Shown here: positions 51,559 through 63,767 of the stretch, piece by piece
How positions within the stretch are numbered: position 1 is the stretch's first letter
How the letters are laid out: each line of letters starts with the position of its first letter
Source of the DNA: Tretioscincus oriximinensis
Taxonomy: Eukaryota; Chordata; Lepidosauria; Squamata; Gymnophthalmidae
DNA: 64,000 nt
Direction: 5' to 3'
NCBI GenBank assembly: GCA_022410635.1
Contig: JAJVDF010000382.1
Coordinates: 97,571 to 161,570 of the forward strand
Translations under genes and position numbers: made by a program
Notes under the pieces: model-generated
Seen by the model: only the letters and a program-made list of their open reading frames with translations
Told to the model about the DNA's origin: nothing
Database searches by the model: none

Positions 51559-51660
51559 TNTACAAAAGTCTATGCTGACTGCCTTTTTTGTTGTTCTCTA
51601 AGGTGTTATAAGACATTTTCTTACTAGAAATTCTGATCCACTGTAGTTAACAGTGTTTTA
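51559..51660 (+). mobile_element. Family F fragment
   Basis: The sequence acaaaagtctatgctgactg, then tctctaaggtgttataagac and ttactagaaattctgatcca, parallels the right arm and end of the 41248-41445 copy. Confidence 0.55.
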
Positions 51661-52859
51661 TCTGCTACTTTCTTGTCCCGTGCTGGTTATTGCAGGTAGA
51701 ACATTTGATCAGTTTGCATCAACTGAAGGGAAAAGAAAAGAAATATTGTATAGGTATTTGGCTGTGAATTCTTCCTGCCATTTATGAAACTGAGGTTTTG
51801 GCCCGTATGTCATTCCAAATTAAATTTGCCTAGGTTACTCTGAATTTCTCAGATATGACCTATGAACTTGAAGTCACAAGTTATTAATGGTTTCAACAGC
51901 AAAAAGAAGAAGAATAAGAATTGAGGAAAGAGGCCAGGGGGGAAGAGCTATTTGTGGGTTTCTAAAACNTTTTAGACAATAATTTTTAAAAGTTGACTGA
52001 AGTAAATATGGAAGAAAATGTATAATGGATTTGTAACCTATTAATAACAAAATCCTGTAATTATTAGAAATAAATCCATTATTAGGATTATTTATTTATT
52101 TACAGTTACATTATATATTAGCCAAAGGTCTATTATTAAATACCCAAATAATTATTAAATAATTATTAGTAAATTCATCTTATATAAATTATATTTTAAA
52201 TATTTCAAATGAAAAGCTTTATTTCTTAATTGAAGGACAGGGTGCCGTGAAACTGAAAGTGAACAGTATTTTTCACTGAATTATTTTTAGGTGAACTAGC
52301 TATTTTTTTTAACAAAAAGTCAGTAAATATCTGGATACAAAATCCAGAAAATGTATGGGATTGTAACTTCCACTTAATATAAACAGAATGCAATTTAGCT
52401 ATGCTAATTTTGGATACAGCTTTAAATGACATATAATCTTAGCTTCTGAAATTCTGTTAACACATAACATATGTTCTGATTAGTGGAAGAGGGGAAAATA
52501 ACTGTATTGAACTAAATCTGTCAATACTAGAGCACAAGGAGCCCCAAACCTGAAGTTGCCAAAACACAGAGGTTATGTCAACACCAAGGGATTACCTAAC
52601 ATCATAGCTTTTAGAATGCATTTTGGGATAGAAGTGAAAAATTGGAAGATAATGTATATTAAGCCTAGAGTAGCAAAAATGTTTTCAGTTTAGTCTAAAG
52701 TTTAGTATTCTGTCTTGTATCTTTGTAATTATTATGCCAAAGTAAACCTCTTTGGAAAAAATCATAGAATTGGCTATGTTACTCTGCATCAGAATCTCTG
52801 GCAAGGGAATCTTATAGCAGTGCCCTTTACTGAATCAGGAGGCGGAAATAACATCACAA

Positions 52860-53030
52860 TTACATAAGAATATAAAAGGAGACTTGCTGAATCAGGTCAT
52901 AGTAGCCCATCTTCTCCAGCATACTATCTCACATAATAGCCCATCAATTTACTAGGGCAGTCTCAAGCAGAAAAAGGAAAAACCCTCAATAGTTCTTGAC
53001 TTCCATTTCTGATTTGTACTGATTTGTACC
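52860..53030 (-). mobile_element. CR1-like LINE 3' fragment, minus strand
   Basis: The blocks aagaatataaaaggagactt, gctgaatcaggtcatagtag, cccatcttctccagcatac and agggcagtctcaagcag follow the order of 63768-64000 with decay. Confidence 0.6.
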
Positions 53031-53779
53031 AATCTGTCTAAGAATTTTCACTTGAAGTCAATAGAAGAAAGGAACCTGAATTTAAAGGCAATTGGAGCAG
53101 ATATTACAGGCAATGCCAAAACAGCATATACATGCCCAAAATCTACTTCATGCAGTTACAATGCTCAATATAGATTGCAATATTGAAACAGATATAATGC
53201 CAGCTTCCCCAACTCAGAGAAAGTTAATGTCATCTGGGCCAATCAACCCAATGCAAGTCAATATAATTTTCAATATAATTTTCAGTTGTTCAAACCAAAG
53301 GAAGTCAGTTGGGTGGATGATATCACAAAGGTTGCATCTCCAATTGCTCTTTTGGAATTCGCTTGTCAATCAAAAAGGTGGTTGCTGCTGCCCTTTCACC
53401 ATTTTTGCTAATAGTAGGCACTCTTGCTATTGCACTGGCCTCTTCACTGGCACAAACATCAGCAGAGGCACCTCCTGGCCAAAAAGGCATTTCTTGACCC
53501 TACTATTGAGGTGTTTCAGATCATGGTGCCTCTGTGTTCCAAAATGAAGGTGATAGGGTGCCTTTTTTCCACAGTGCCCCTGCCTAGCCATTATCAAGCA
53601 CTTCACAGTGAAACCGTTTGATCAGGAAACATGCAGCTCATGATTCAACTACAACTGCTACTATGTTTTGGAAAAACCATATTTAGATGACAAATGAAGT
53701 TTCAGATGAACTTACTGGAGGATAAAATTCTAAATTGTGGTCACCACACTGCTCCTAGTGATGTCATCATCTGCCTAGG

Positions 53780-53875
53780 ATGGTTTAGTGAATCCTACAT
53801 TGAGCAGACAGTTGGATCTGATGACCCTGGAGTTCCCTTCCAACTTTATGGTTGGGTGATTAATTCATTTTATCA
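53780..53875 (+). mobile_element. CR1 LINE 3' terminal fragment
   Basis: The sequence gttggatctgatgaccctgg, then agttcccttccaactttatg, is close to the standard CR1 end (gatgacct..aggtcccttccaac..tatg). Confidence 0.7.
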
Positions 53876-53959
53876 CTCTTCTAGCTTNATTTAGAGAGGG
53901 CATACCAAGAGGGACCTTGGATGTTTGATTTTAACATTTTGGTAGAAGAGGTTAGACAG

Positions 53960-54120
53960 TGACTTGGCCAACTTTTTCTGTCACTAGACTCTCAAGGTTG
54001 CTTCTTTATGCAAGGTTGTTTATTTTAGATGTGGCTGTTTTAATCCGCTAATTTGTGTTTTTATTGTTAACTGCCCTGAGACCTTTGGGTATAGGGTGGT
54101 ATAGGAATGTGAATAAATTA
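53960..54120 (+). mobile_element. L2-like LINE 3' end
   Basis: The sequence gtttttattgttaactgccc, tgagacctttgggtataggg, then aataaattaata. Confidence 0.6.
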
Positions 54121-55794
54121 ATATGCATTTTTTAATAGAATACACAGGTAGCATCTAGCCTAAGGGATCTACACTAAGGAATCTGGTGTATAGTTCTTAT
54201 CTAAGGACGTTTATCTTGCTGGGGGGTGTAAATAATCCCTCAAATAGTCCTGCATTGTTACTTCTTGATATACACAAGTAATTTTTAACATTTACTCTGT
54301 GGTTTTGTAATCCTGATGGACTTTCATAGAGGCAGTACTAAGTTAACATTCCTCTTTTCTTAATCCATTAAAACTGCAAAACTCCTGTATTAATGTTAGT
54401 GAGAACTCTATGATAACTTCATGTTGCAAGTCAAAGGAAAGTGTGTTCCATTTTCCCTCTTTTATTTAACTCCAGCTTCATTCATTCCAAGTCTTTTCCT
54501 TATATACTCTTCAGTGGCCTCACACGTCAGGAGGCTGTAAATAGTGCCANGGTTGCTAAGCAAAAATGTGACCTTTAATGCTGTCCACCCGCTTTAATGC
54601 TCTGTTGTCATACTCCTGTACTAGAGCAGTATCCAGTTTCAAAACCAACTGCCCTCAGTAGACCTCTGTTCAGATCACTCCATAGCTCAGGTTAGAATCC
54701 ATGAGCAACTTGGCGTAAGTCAAGGAGAATTTTTATTGTATAATCCACTACCACAAATTAGCTGCTTTCATTAGAAATGTATTCAGTTTTGTGAGGTCCC
54801 TTGTGTGTGCATGGGTAACATGATTGTTATTTATCACAGTTAATTCTATTGCAAAACTTATGTGGATCTTAATCAAGAAAAGAAATAGCAACTTAGCTAA
54901 AAACCTCTTATATTTTTGACTCAACTAATAACTAATTAGCTGACTTTGAAATATCAGTTAATGGATTGCTGATATGTAATCCAGAATCATTTAAAGGTCT
55001 CCTCTACTGTGAGGAACTCTGGCTTATATTTTATTCCAATCTTCAATGTTACTGCAGGAGATGGGAACTACAAGTGGCATCACTAGGACTGGTGAGATTG
55101 AGGTTGAGCCCTGTTTGCACAGAATTTAGCAATGTGCTGTAGGAATCGCTTATAACACATCTAATGTACGGTTAGTACATTTCCCTGAATGGCTGGATAT
55201 CTGAAGTGTTGTAACCATCCCAGGAATCCAGAACTAAGTTGCAGATTCTGCAGTAGCCAGCTGTGAATTTTACAGATCAGGTTGGCTACCTGATTTTTAA
55301 ATTTCGTGAACCTCTTAGTTCAATACCTGACACAGGTGCTATGATAGAAGTAGATGCTGGACAACACCCATGCGCTTGTGCAAATAAATGCCAACAATCA
55401 AGGCAAGTGAGAAGATGCCACATACTCACTTCTTTGTCCACATTCTGTTCCTATTTTTGGGATTGGAGCTGGAGCCAGGGGGGCACCAGCACTGCCTAGT
55501 CCCCTGCCATCACAGTTGGGCAGGTGCTGCCTCTGCACAGGGAGAGAAAATGAGAGCAGAACTATGAAGAACCCTCAAGTTGCTTGTGTCTTAGGACAAT
55601 TACACAGATAATCAAACTAAGTCTTACAGAATTAACACGATTTACTAGCTCAGAGAGGGGAGATTTCCTCATTTGGGTCCTTTCTGCACTTCCTGTCTTT
55701 CATTTCAGGGAGGGGTTTTTCACTTTCAAAATAATGGAAGTGACTTGCCACTATTGCAAGTGCTGATGCTGGTATGTTCATTTTTTTATATATA

Positions 55795-55905
55795 TATTGT
55801 TGAGCATATTTGATTATATAGTAGAACAATATATATATTTTTCATTTACACATATCCACTTTTCTCCCGCCCCCCTGTTATCCCCTTCTTCCTCCCTACC
55901 GAGGT
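55795..55905 (-). mobile_element. L1-type 3' UTR fragment, minus strand (possible)
   Basis: A run of tcccgcccccctgttatccc and cttcttcctccc on the plus strand gives a G-rich tract on the minus strand, followed by AT-rich sequence, as in L1 3' UTRs seen at 4828-4945 and 61938-62024. Confidence 0.4.
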
Positions 55906-56959
55906 TGCTTAAACATATTAATTTAAAGATCAAAGGGAAAATATTAATTCTACTTTGTACCTTTTGGATTGTTGAGTCAGGTTTGAAATTAAATAGTACT
56001 TTATTCTTCTCCAGTTATCCTTTGTTTCATTGATCTTTTGAATATCGTGTAGTTGGTTTATTTTCAATGAATTTATGTCTACTGACATTTTTTGATTCTG
56101 GGATATTCATTTGATGATCATGAGCATGTGAAGTTGACATATCCTGCAATTTGTTGCATGATGCTATTACAATGATCTGTTAATCCTTTACCTTTTTCCT
56201 GGCAATTTCTCTGAGAAAATGATTTGTTCTCCATACAATTAAGACAGTGGTTTCCATTTTATTTTTGCATAGGATTGCTCTCATTTTAAATTTGCCGAGA
56301 GACTTGTTCTGTTTAACACTAATTTATCCACTGACATGTTTCATTAAATAATCGTAAAGGTTGGTTTTCACTATTCCTAGCTTCCCTTGTTCTTAATTTT
56401 TCAGTTTTGTGATTGTTTTAAAACCTCAGTTTCAAACTGCTGTTCAAAAGTCAGAGTATCCCAGGTATGCAAACAATACAAGTGTTTTGTTTTCACTGTT
56501 ATAATTTTTGTTTAAAATCTGGATGCTAAAAGAAAATGGTTTTGCCAACTTAGAGTAGCTTATGTAATCAAAGGGACTCACAATAATGAAGGAGCATGAT
56601 CCATGGGACAATTTAAGATGTGCATTAATAAAAAAGGAAGTAGATACAAAGGGCTGGCCTGTACAGCTTTAACTATTCAACCTCAGGCTTAGAGCTGTCA
56701 GCCAGGAAGTGACCCATGCCTAAATGTCTTTGACAAATGACTGGTATGATGTCAACAAAGCTAGGGGCGGAGCTCAAATCTTTCCAGAGGCCAAGTAATT
56801 CCCCAAACACAGAGCAGTTAATTTGTTTTGAGCCCCGATAGAGTAGAAGGGACCAGTTATATTAAAATCTCTGTTCGGTTATAAAGGTCAGTCAGCTAGT
56901 CACTATTCTTCTGGCTAACCTATCTCACAAGCCTGTACTGTTGCAATATAGTGAAGATT

Positions 56960-57170
56960 CTATCTCTTTTTTAAAATTGTTTTATTATATTATATACAAA
57001 AATAAAGATAAACAAGAATAAGGTGTTACACCACACCCAACATATCAAATTACATCAGTATAATAAGCAACACCATANCCATAGTTCATAGATCGTTTTC
57101 ATCAAATTAATACAAAGGAAATCATAATCCCCTCCCCTCTCCCTTTCCTTGCTCACTGGATACTGTTGTA
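56960..57170 (-). mobile_element. L1-type 3' UTR, minus strand
   Basis: On the minus strand a G-rich start (aggggaggggattatgattt) leads to ttatactgatgtaatttgat, then tgtatataatataataaaac and an A-rich end. It is the 3' end of a truncated L1; the coding remnant towards 57460 is not clear. Confidence 0.5.
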
Positions 57171-57574
57171 AATAAAGTACAAATTACGATCTGAGGATTA
57201 TCTTAATTGTATCTAAAAGTTTGGGTCCTNTTTGAAGACAAAGAAAAAGTTGTGGATGACTATGTTAACCGCTTTAGTTTTGTTCCATGGAAAAATCCAA
57301 ATTTGTAGTAAAATGTTAAATAGCATCTAAGTATACAATGCTGAAACCACTCTATAGAAGCTTCTCTATTACTTTTGAAAACCTTGGGAGAGACATTTTC
57401 TGAAAAAAAATGCTTGAATATAAAATAGTTAGAACAATGTGTTTTGGAATAATTATGCAACTTTGAAATAAGGACAGGACCAATGACCTGAATGAAACGT
57501 GTTCATGCTTTGTAAGTAGAGGTTGCTTTCGTACTATATGGTTTGGCATTTGATGCGGAAGTCCAGTCCACTCT

Positions 57575-57812
57575 CTGGTCTTAACGAACTAATGGTTAAG
57601 GTACATCTGCCATCATCATTGTGTTCTTTTAGAAGATCTTTTGAAGACGCACCTCTTCAACTTGACCTTTGGTTGAAGAAATGCTGTTTTTTACCGTCCA
57701 CCTTCAGATATTGTTTGTTACTGTTTTAAAATGTTAATTTTGTACTGTTTTTATTGTTGGTTGCCCTGAGACCTTTAGGTATGGGCAGAGTATAAATAAA
57801 TAAATAATGTAG
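57575..57812 (+). mobile_element. L2-like LINE 3' end
   Basis: The sequence agaagatcttttgaagacgc, acctcttcaacttgaccttt, ttttattgttggttgccctg and agacctttaggtatgggcag, ending in taaataaataaataa. This is the typical L2 3' structure. Confidence 0.7.
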
Positions 57813-60102
57813 GGCAAGAAAGTAAAATACTTTGAGGAATGAAAACTCTCTTGTCTCCAGCACTGCATGCTAGGAGGAATTTTAGTAGTACACCGAGATT
57901 AAACCAGTGAATCCACTTCTGGAGTGCAACAAAACGGCACTATATGCTGTGTGAGGTGCTTTTACATCCACAACTGTCTGGAGAGGCAGCCCATGACCCA
58001 GAAATGCTCAGGAGGTCACTCTATGCAAAAGGGCCTGATGCGTCCATTAGCCAACCTTGAAAGATGACTTACTGGTGAACAGGTAGCTCCTGGGGACCTT
58101 GTGGAAGTTGCTTAAAGGTCTCATATGCATTCCTCTTCTTGCTGCAGTGTTTCCACATTCTCTCTAGAATGGAGTATGCAAAGGAAATGAAATCCTACCA
58201 TACTACAATCTTTATGGTTTTGAATAAATACAATTTCTTACTGAAAGCAAAGAGAGATACAGGCCAATCAAAATAATCAACTTAGGCCACGTACACATAC
58301 AGTTTTTCTGCCTCTTTCGTAGGCAATCATGATGTCTCCTGTACCTGCTAATGGACTTTTGGCACTCAACTAGGAATAAGCATCCTTTTCCCTGGAATAT
58401 TCTATAGCTCATTTATTCAGGCATCATTTCTAAATACTCCAAAATCACATGGGATGAGAATACGAGAACTATTATGCATATTACAAGCGTTAAGAATCTT
58501 AATAGGATTACCAGGATATCATGAGAAGAAGCTGCACAAGAAAATGCAACTGAGCATGCTCAGTATTTCTGGGCATGCCCAGTACTGCTCAGCATTTACT
58601 TCCTGATTGTCCTCGTCTATTCCACGGGCTTTCCAGTAGTTTGTTTGTGAAAGCATAAAAGAGGCATATAGACGTACAACTGGGTTATTCCAGTTTTTTT
58701 GTGATTTTTACCCTGTTGTCTGCACAGAGCCTTACTGTAATCTCACTTGCTATAAACTCATTCCTATGTATGAAAGTGATGCTAGTAGTAAGGCTCTTCC
58801 TCAGTGCTACAAATGCAAAATGTCCAATGACCTTTTCTTCCATCTCTAGATTGGGTTAGAAAATGCAGATTGTTATATATGTACTTTTATATGGACAATA
58901 GTAACTGATAGAGTATAAGGCAGAGGTTCTCAAATGTGGCCCGCCGAGGACATTTATCCAGGCCACAAGATGTTGTTGTTGCCGCCGTCTGTCCTGCTTA
59001 GCAGCTGACTAGTTCCGGGCTCACAGTAACACACCCCTTGCCTTTTCAATAGTGCATGTGCACAATATGCACTTTAAAAACTAGGAATTTGTTCATAGTT
59101 TTTTTAAAACTATAGTCCAGCCCTCTAGCGGTCTGAGGAACAGTGAACTGAGCCCCTGTTTTAAAAGTTTGAGGATCCCTGCTATAAGCCAATCTCTTAT
59201 CTCCCAAAATTTAGCAGGACTGATTATATGAATTGATACAATTTCAGCCACAGTGGAAATATCCTGCCCTCAGATAGGGCATATTTTGCTGGTAGAGAGC
59301 AAAAATTGTACTAGACATCATACACAAACTCATATAGTAATACGGCCATTTAGAAGATTTGCTCATTGCCAGTCTTTTTGACTGGTGGGATGAGAGCAAA
59401 GCAGCTGAAAGGAGGTGGTAATAAACCCAGGGATAGTACTGTATCACTAAAAGTTTAATTATTCCTATTTTACCTAGTGGCTATTTGTTTCTCTTTAATA
59501 TTTCATGTTTCTGTTCAGGACTGCTAATGCTTGTAAAATCCAGCAAGGTAATTTTTTGTGTAAGTTTGGGTAAAGAACTGACTTTCCATTTAAAGAAATT
59601 AGTTTAATCTTTGCTTCCTTGCCTCTGTGGAATCACTGCAGTATAGCCATGCCTGTGTTTAACACAGGGATGCTTTGGATCTCCTACTATTAGACCTGGC
59701 CAATTCTCATGGATTTTTGAGTACTGTAGTACGTCTAACAGGTGGGTAAACAAAAATACTCACATTTTGATTTACTGTTAATTGATAATTACTACAGGAG
59801 TCGTTTGTACTTGCATAGGAATCTGTTACAGGTGATTTATGGGAACATAGTGTTCACACTGGAATCTTCTGTTGTCGCTGCTCACTCTGAGCCTTGCCTG
59901 CTGCAGGCAGGCTGAAAGCTGTCCACAAGCTATCCTACATCACTAGAAATCTGTCTGGAAATGAGATATTTCTAAGCATTGCCTCCCAAACAAACATACC
60001 CTGCACTCAAACACATGTACAACATCCCCTAGGGGATGGGCAGGAGAATTAGTATCTGGAAGCAAGAGCATTCATCTTGAGCAGTTGGTCTTTTCATCAG
60101 GT
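57813..60102. other. Intergenic, one hAT-like element
   Basis: Apart from 58921-59181 I recognise nothing. A short direct and inverted cluster of ctgagcatgctcagtatttc near 58549-58600 (palindromic gagcatgctc) is noted. Confidence 0.55.
58921..59181. mobile_element. hAT-like non-autonomous transposon, 261 bp
   Basis: Ends cagaggttctcaaa and tttgaggatccctg form an imperfect inverted repeat. Flanks gtataagg and ctataagc agree at 6 of 8 positions, a decayed 8-bp duplication. Interior blocks gtttttttaaaactatagtc, cagccctctagcggtctgag and gaacagtgaactgagcccct resemble a widespread vertebrate hAT MITE group (OposCharlie1-like by memory, not verified). Confidence 0.7.
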
Positions 60103-61744
60103 AAAAGATCCAAACTGGAAGCCAGTTATTAAAAAACCTATATTTAATTTTTTTTTTGCTAAAGTTAATGTAAATGGAATCCTCACTCGAAAAGTATATT
60201 TAAACAACAGTACAAAGCAAAGTTGTCCCTTGTCCCCATACTTGTTTCTACTATGTGTTGAAGTACTAGCAAACTACATCAGAGATGCACAAGAAATTAC
60301 TGGGTATAAAATTGGAAATTTAGAAATAAAACTAAATTTATATGCTGATGATGCCATGGTACTATTAGCCGATCCAAAAACAGCTATTCCTACATTAAAA
60401 GAAATAATAACTAAATTTCAAAGAACTACGGGCTTAAGAATAAATTTAAACAAGTCTGAAATCATGTTCTTAAATATAACACCCAATGAGCAGAAAGAAG
60501 TTCAATATAATACGAATTTGAAATTAGGTACTAAGAAAATGAAATACTTAAGAATCACACTAACAAAAAACATGGAATAATGTCAAAAATATTCTTCAAA
60601 AAAGGAAGAGAAAGAAACTATCAATGCTATCTAAAGTGCGAGCTTTAAAAATGATAATTTTACCAAAGTTTTTATTTCTCTTCCAAGTTTTTCCAGATCC
60701 TATACCAAATAATGTCATTCTAAAATGGGATAAATTTATCTCAAATTGGCTACAAGGGACAAGAAAGGGGAGAATTAAGAGGGATTACCTATACTCATCT
60801 TTAAATACTGGAGGATGGGGTGTACCTAACTTACAATTATACTATGATGTGACCGCTTTAGCTAGATTGATAGATTTGGAGTGGGCATATGAAAAGAAGT
60901 GGGTTAGAGTAGAACGTACAATGCATCCCTATACCAATACCTCTTTATTAAATGAAAACTGGACAAAACAAACTACAAAAAAGTTATATGGCCCTTTTAA
61001 AATGTCTATTATGACTTGGAAAAAATGGCAACTTTTAATCTTAAACAGGGACACCAGGTTAAAAACTATACTTTCCATAAATAAACAAAAAAAAATATAA
61101 CAAAAAAAAATGAAAAATGTTTAGGATGGAACAGTTTTATACTGATGATTTAACTACAATTTCTAGAAACCAAATTACTGAAATAATAGGGAACCATAAT
61201 TGGTTGATAGCCAATAGTATAATGAATTATATCTCATTACAAAGTACTAGATTGCTAAGAAGCATAGAATATAATCAGTTTGAAAGGATTATAAAAGATA
61301 GTTTTATAATTAACAAAGGTACTATTGGAAAAATCTATAAACTACTAATTGACAACAAGTTAAATCCACATCTGGAAGTGGAAAAATTATGGCATCAAAA
61401 AGTCAATATTCACGTCACGGTAGTGAAAGACTACATTAAAAAAAATAAACAAAAATATAATAAAATTTGTGAATTTATGAGAAAATTTATTTATGGTTGG
61501 TATCAAACGGCAGCACAACTTACTCATATAAATATTAAAATTACACCATTACGTTGGCATTGTAATAGAGTTAAAGGAGATTATATGCATCTATAGTGGT
61601 CCTGTGTAGAGGTACAAACTTTTTGGGTAGTAATACAAAGTATTATAGATACAATTATGGGCCATACAGTAAGACAGATCATTGAAAAATGGCTATTTCA
61701 TCAGGAACCTGTCCTTGGCTTAAACAACAATGAAAAATATTTGT

Positions 61745-62045
61745 GTGACGCTATTAGAAATAAAAGAATGTGTTACCTGGGTCAGCCACCTAAAGATGAC
61801 TGGAGGGTAAAGTGGCAGAAATTGATTAATTTTGGTGTTGGGAATGTAAACTGTAGTATTCTAATGTATACAATTGACATGCTCCTGAATCAAAGAAGTT
61901 TGATGTAAAGTTTTGATCTATGATGCACTGTTCTCCGAGGGTGGGGGGTGGGGGGTATTTTTGTTTTTCATGTGTTTTTCCTTTATGTAAAACCCAAATA
62001 AAAAAATTACTATTAAAAAAAAAGTCTCTGGGAACAAAAANAAAT
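61745..62045 (+). mobile_element. L1 3' end nested inside the outer L1
   Basis: The outer L1's reading stops after NNNEKYL at 61744 and resumes after 62055. Between them lies a separate ORF2 terminus (IRNKRMCYLGQP, then VKWQKLINFG, stop at 61908) with its own G-rich 3' UTR, aacccaaataaaaaa signal and A tract ending at about 62024. The decamer aaatatttgt occurs at 61735-61744 and 62046-62055 as the duplication. Between the first A tract and the duplication are gtctctgggaac and a second A-rich run, which could be a short 3' transduction. Confidence 0.75.
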
Positions 62046-62291
62046 AAATATTTGTATGAAAGGTTGTTAACAGCAGCTCATCTTCTTAGAGTATATGGAT
62101 GGAAAGATTCCCAAAAATGGACAGTTCGCAACTGGCAAAAATATTTGATCGAAATTATGCGCTTTGAGATAATACAAGAACAAAGAAAATTTAATATGGG
62201 GTCGATTCATAATTTTGATGTTAAAGCAAAGTGGTTTACATTAATTTTTTATATTCAAGGAAGACGTGGGAGGTCATCATGGAGTATTGTA

Positions 62292-62350
62292 TGTAAGCAA
62301 GTCTTTNGGGTATAGGGCGGGGTATAAGTATAAATAAATAAATAAATAAA
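62292..62350 (+). mobile_element. L2/SINE-like tail inside the outer L1
   Basis: The sequence agtctttngggtatagggcg, gggtataagtataaataaat interrupts the L1 end. It matches the other L2-like tails. Confidence 0.5.
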
Positions 62351-62539
62351 TTTCCCTTGATGAACAATTGGTTATAGTTAAGTTATGTTGCCTGGTGTGG
62401 GTGTTTCTGTTTTTTCTTGTTTTGTTTTCGTGTTTCTTTTTTGTATACCTACTTTTATACACTTTGTTGATAAACGTATATTGTTGAAAATCAATTAAGA
62501 AATTGCACACACACACCCAAAAAAGATCCAAACTGGAAA

Positions 62540-63400
62540 GATCCAATCTGTTTTTAAAACATTTTAAGCCCTGGAGAAGAAAAAAAAATTAATCTCTTAT
62601 TTATAAAGTTTGTAACCATTAATCAATGAAATAGAATACACAACTATGAAATATTTTTCCCATTGACAGGCCATTGATGCCTGGGAAATGGCAGATAAAT
62701 GAAAATGACAGNATTTTTTGTTTAGAGATTATTTGACAGGTCATTAATGTATTAATGATCTTTTAGTTCAGCAGAAATAGACTGCTTGCTCATGAACAGA
62801 ATACATCTGTGACTGTAACAAAAAACAGCTAACCTATTGAACCAAGATATATAAACTTCATGGGAGAGCAGATGGAGGAAAATCCCTTCTTATGAAAACA
62901 AAGTCAGCTTTTTATCTGCTAGACTTTATTTTAAAAAGAAAATCCTAATTAATGTATTAACTGACATAAAAGAACTGAGACGGAAAGGAAAACAATAAAT
63001 GAGGTAGATTAGTCTCTTGACAGAACTATGTTTTGTTAGGTAGGATTCCAAAAAGTCCTCACACCCTTGTTGATAAAAGCATGCTGTATTGGTAGCACAA
63101 GCACCTTTAATTTTGTGTTAGCAATGTAAATCTTTAAAGATGTAGAATTACTGTAGTGCAATTGAGGTTCCTTTTTAACTTTTTCAGTAAGTTCTATTCA
63201 GTTGTATCTGACTTGAAAAAAATCGACAAAGGCAGGATCCGTATGGCAGCTTTATGATGCTCTGAATGCACCACCATGTATTCCTCTATGGTGTAAGTGG
63301 TGTCCAGTGAGTGAAATGTATGCATGGACCGACACTTGTCCATGCTTAACCCCACCCAGTTGTGCAGCTGGAGATCTTTCATTTGTTGGCTGAGATCTTG
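62540..63400. other. Intergenic, unassigned
   Basis: AT-rich at first, then mixed. No repeat or gene recognised. Confidence 0.6.
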
Positions 63401-63404
63401 ATAA

Positions 63405-63767
63405 CAACACTAGGATCAGAGGGCATTCCTTGAAACTGTTGGACAGAAGAGTAAAGGCAGACAAGGGGAAGTATTTTTTCACCCTGAGGGTCATCGGCCT
63501 GTGGAATTTACTTCCAGAAGAGGTGGTGATNGCTAGCAGCCTGGATAGATTCAAGACAGAATTAGATAAGTTTATGGACGTCAAGGGTATAAATAGCTAC
63601 TAGGATGGGTATCTTTATACTGCCTCCGAGATGAAGCAACAGGCAGTATTTCTAAAATATCATTTGCAGGGTGCCAAGAATCGGTGAACATTTGCACTTG
63701 GTGTGACTCTGCGTGAGACAGAATGCTGGACTAGATGGGCTCTGGCCCAATTCAGCAGGGCTCATAA
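63405..63767 (+). mobile_element. CR1-like LINE 3' end, plus strand
   Basis: The sequence gggcattccttgaaactgtt, cagacaaggggaagtatttt, ctgagggtcatcggcctgtg, gataagtttatggacgtcaa, ggtataaatagctactagga, gagatgaagcaacaggcagt and agaatgctggactagatggg, ending caattcagcagggctcat. It joins a minus copy directly at 63768. Confidence 0.8.

Larger units (their letters stand above)
51661..55790. other. Intergenic, mostly unassigned
   Basis: It contains CR1-like pieces at 52860-53030 and 53780-53875 and an L2-like tail at 54055-54120. The rest is AT-rich. The long frame at 53092-53547 has no recognisable motif. Confidence 0.6.
60121..62520 (+). mobile_element. 5'-truncated L1 insertion (outer element) with 18-bp target-site duplication
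   Basis: Bounded by aaaagatccaaactggaa at 60103-60120 and 62521-62538. It encodes RT palm blocks (QSCPLSPYLF, LYADDAMVLL), the thumb and the C-terminal region in about four pieces separated by frameshifts or stops: about 60077-60580, 60624-61100, 61117-61596 and 61657-61744. It resumes after a nested insertion with LLTAAHLLRVYGW and RNWQKYLIEIMRFEIIQEQR at about 62056-62270. The zinc knuckle has lost a Cys (LRWHC). It is older than the 48162 copy. Confidence 0.85.

Noticed and set aside
53092..53547. 151-codon open frame
   Set aside because: No recognisable motif, no splice context or neighbouring conserved exon. It overlaps intergenic sequence with CR1 debris on both sides.
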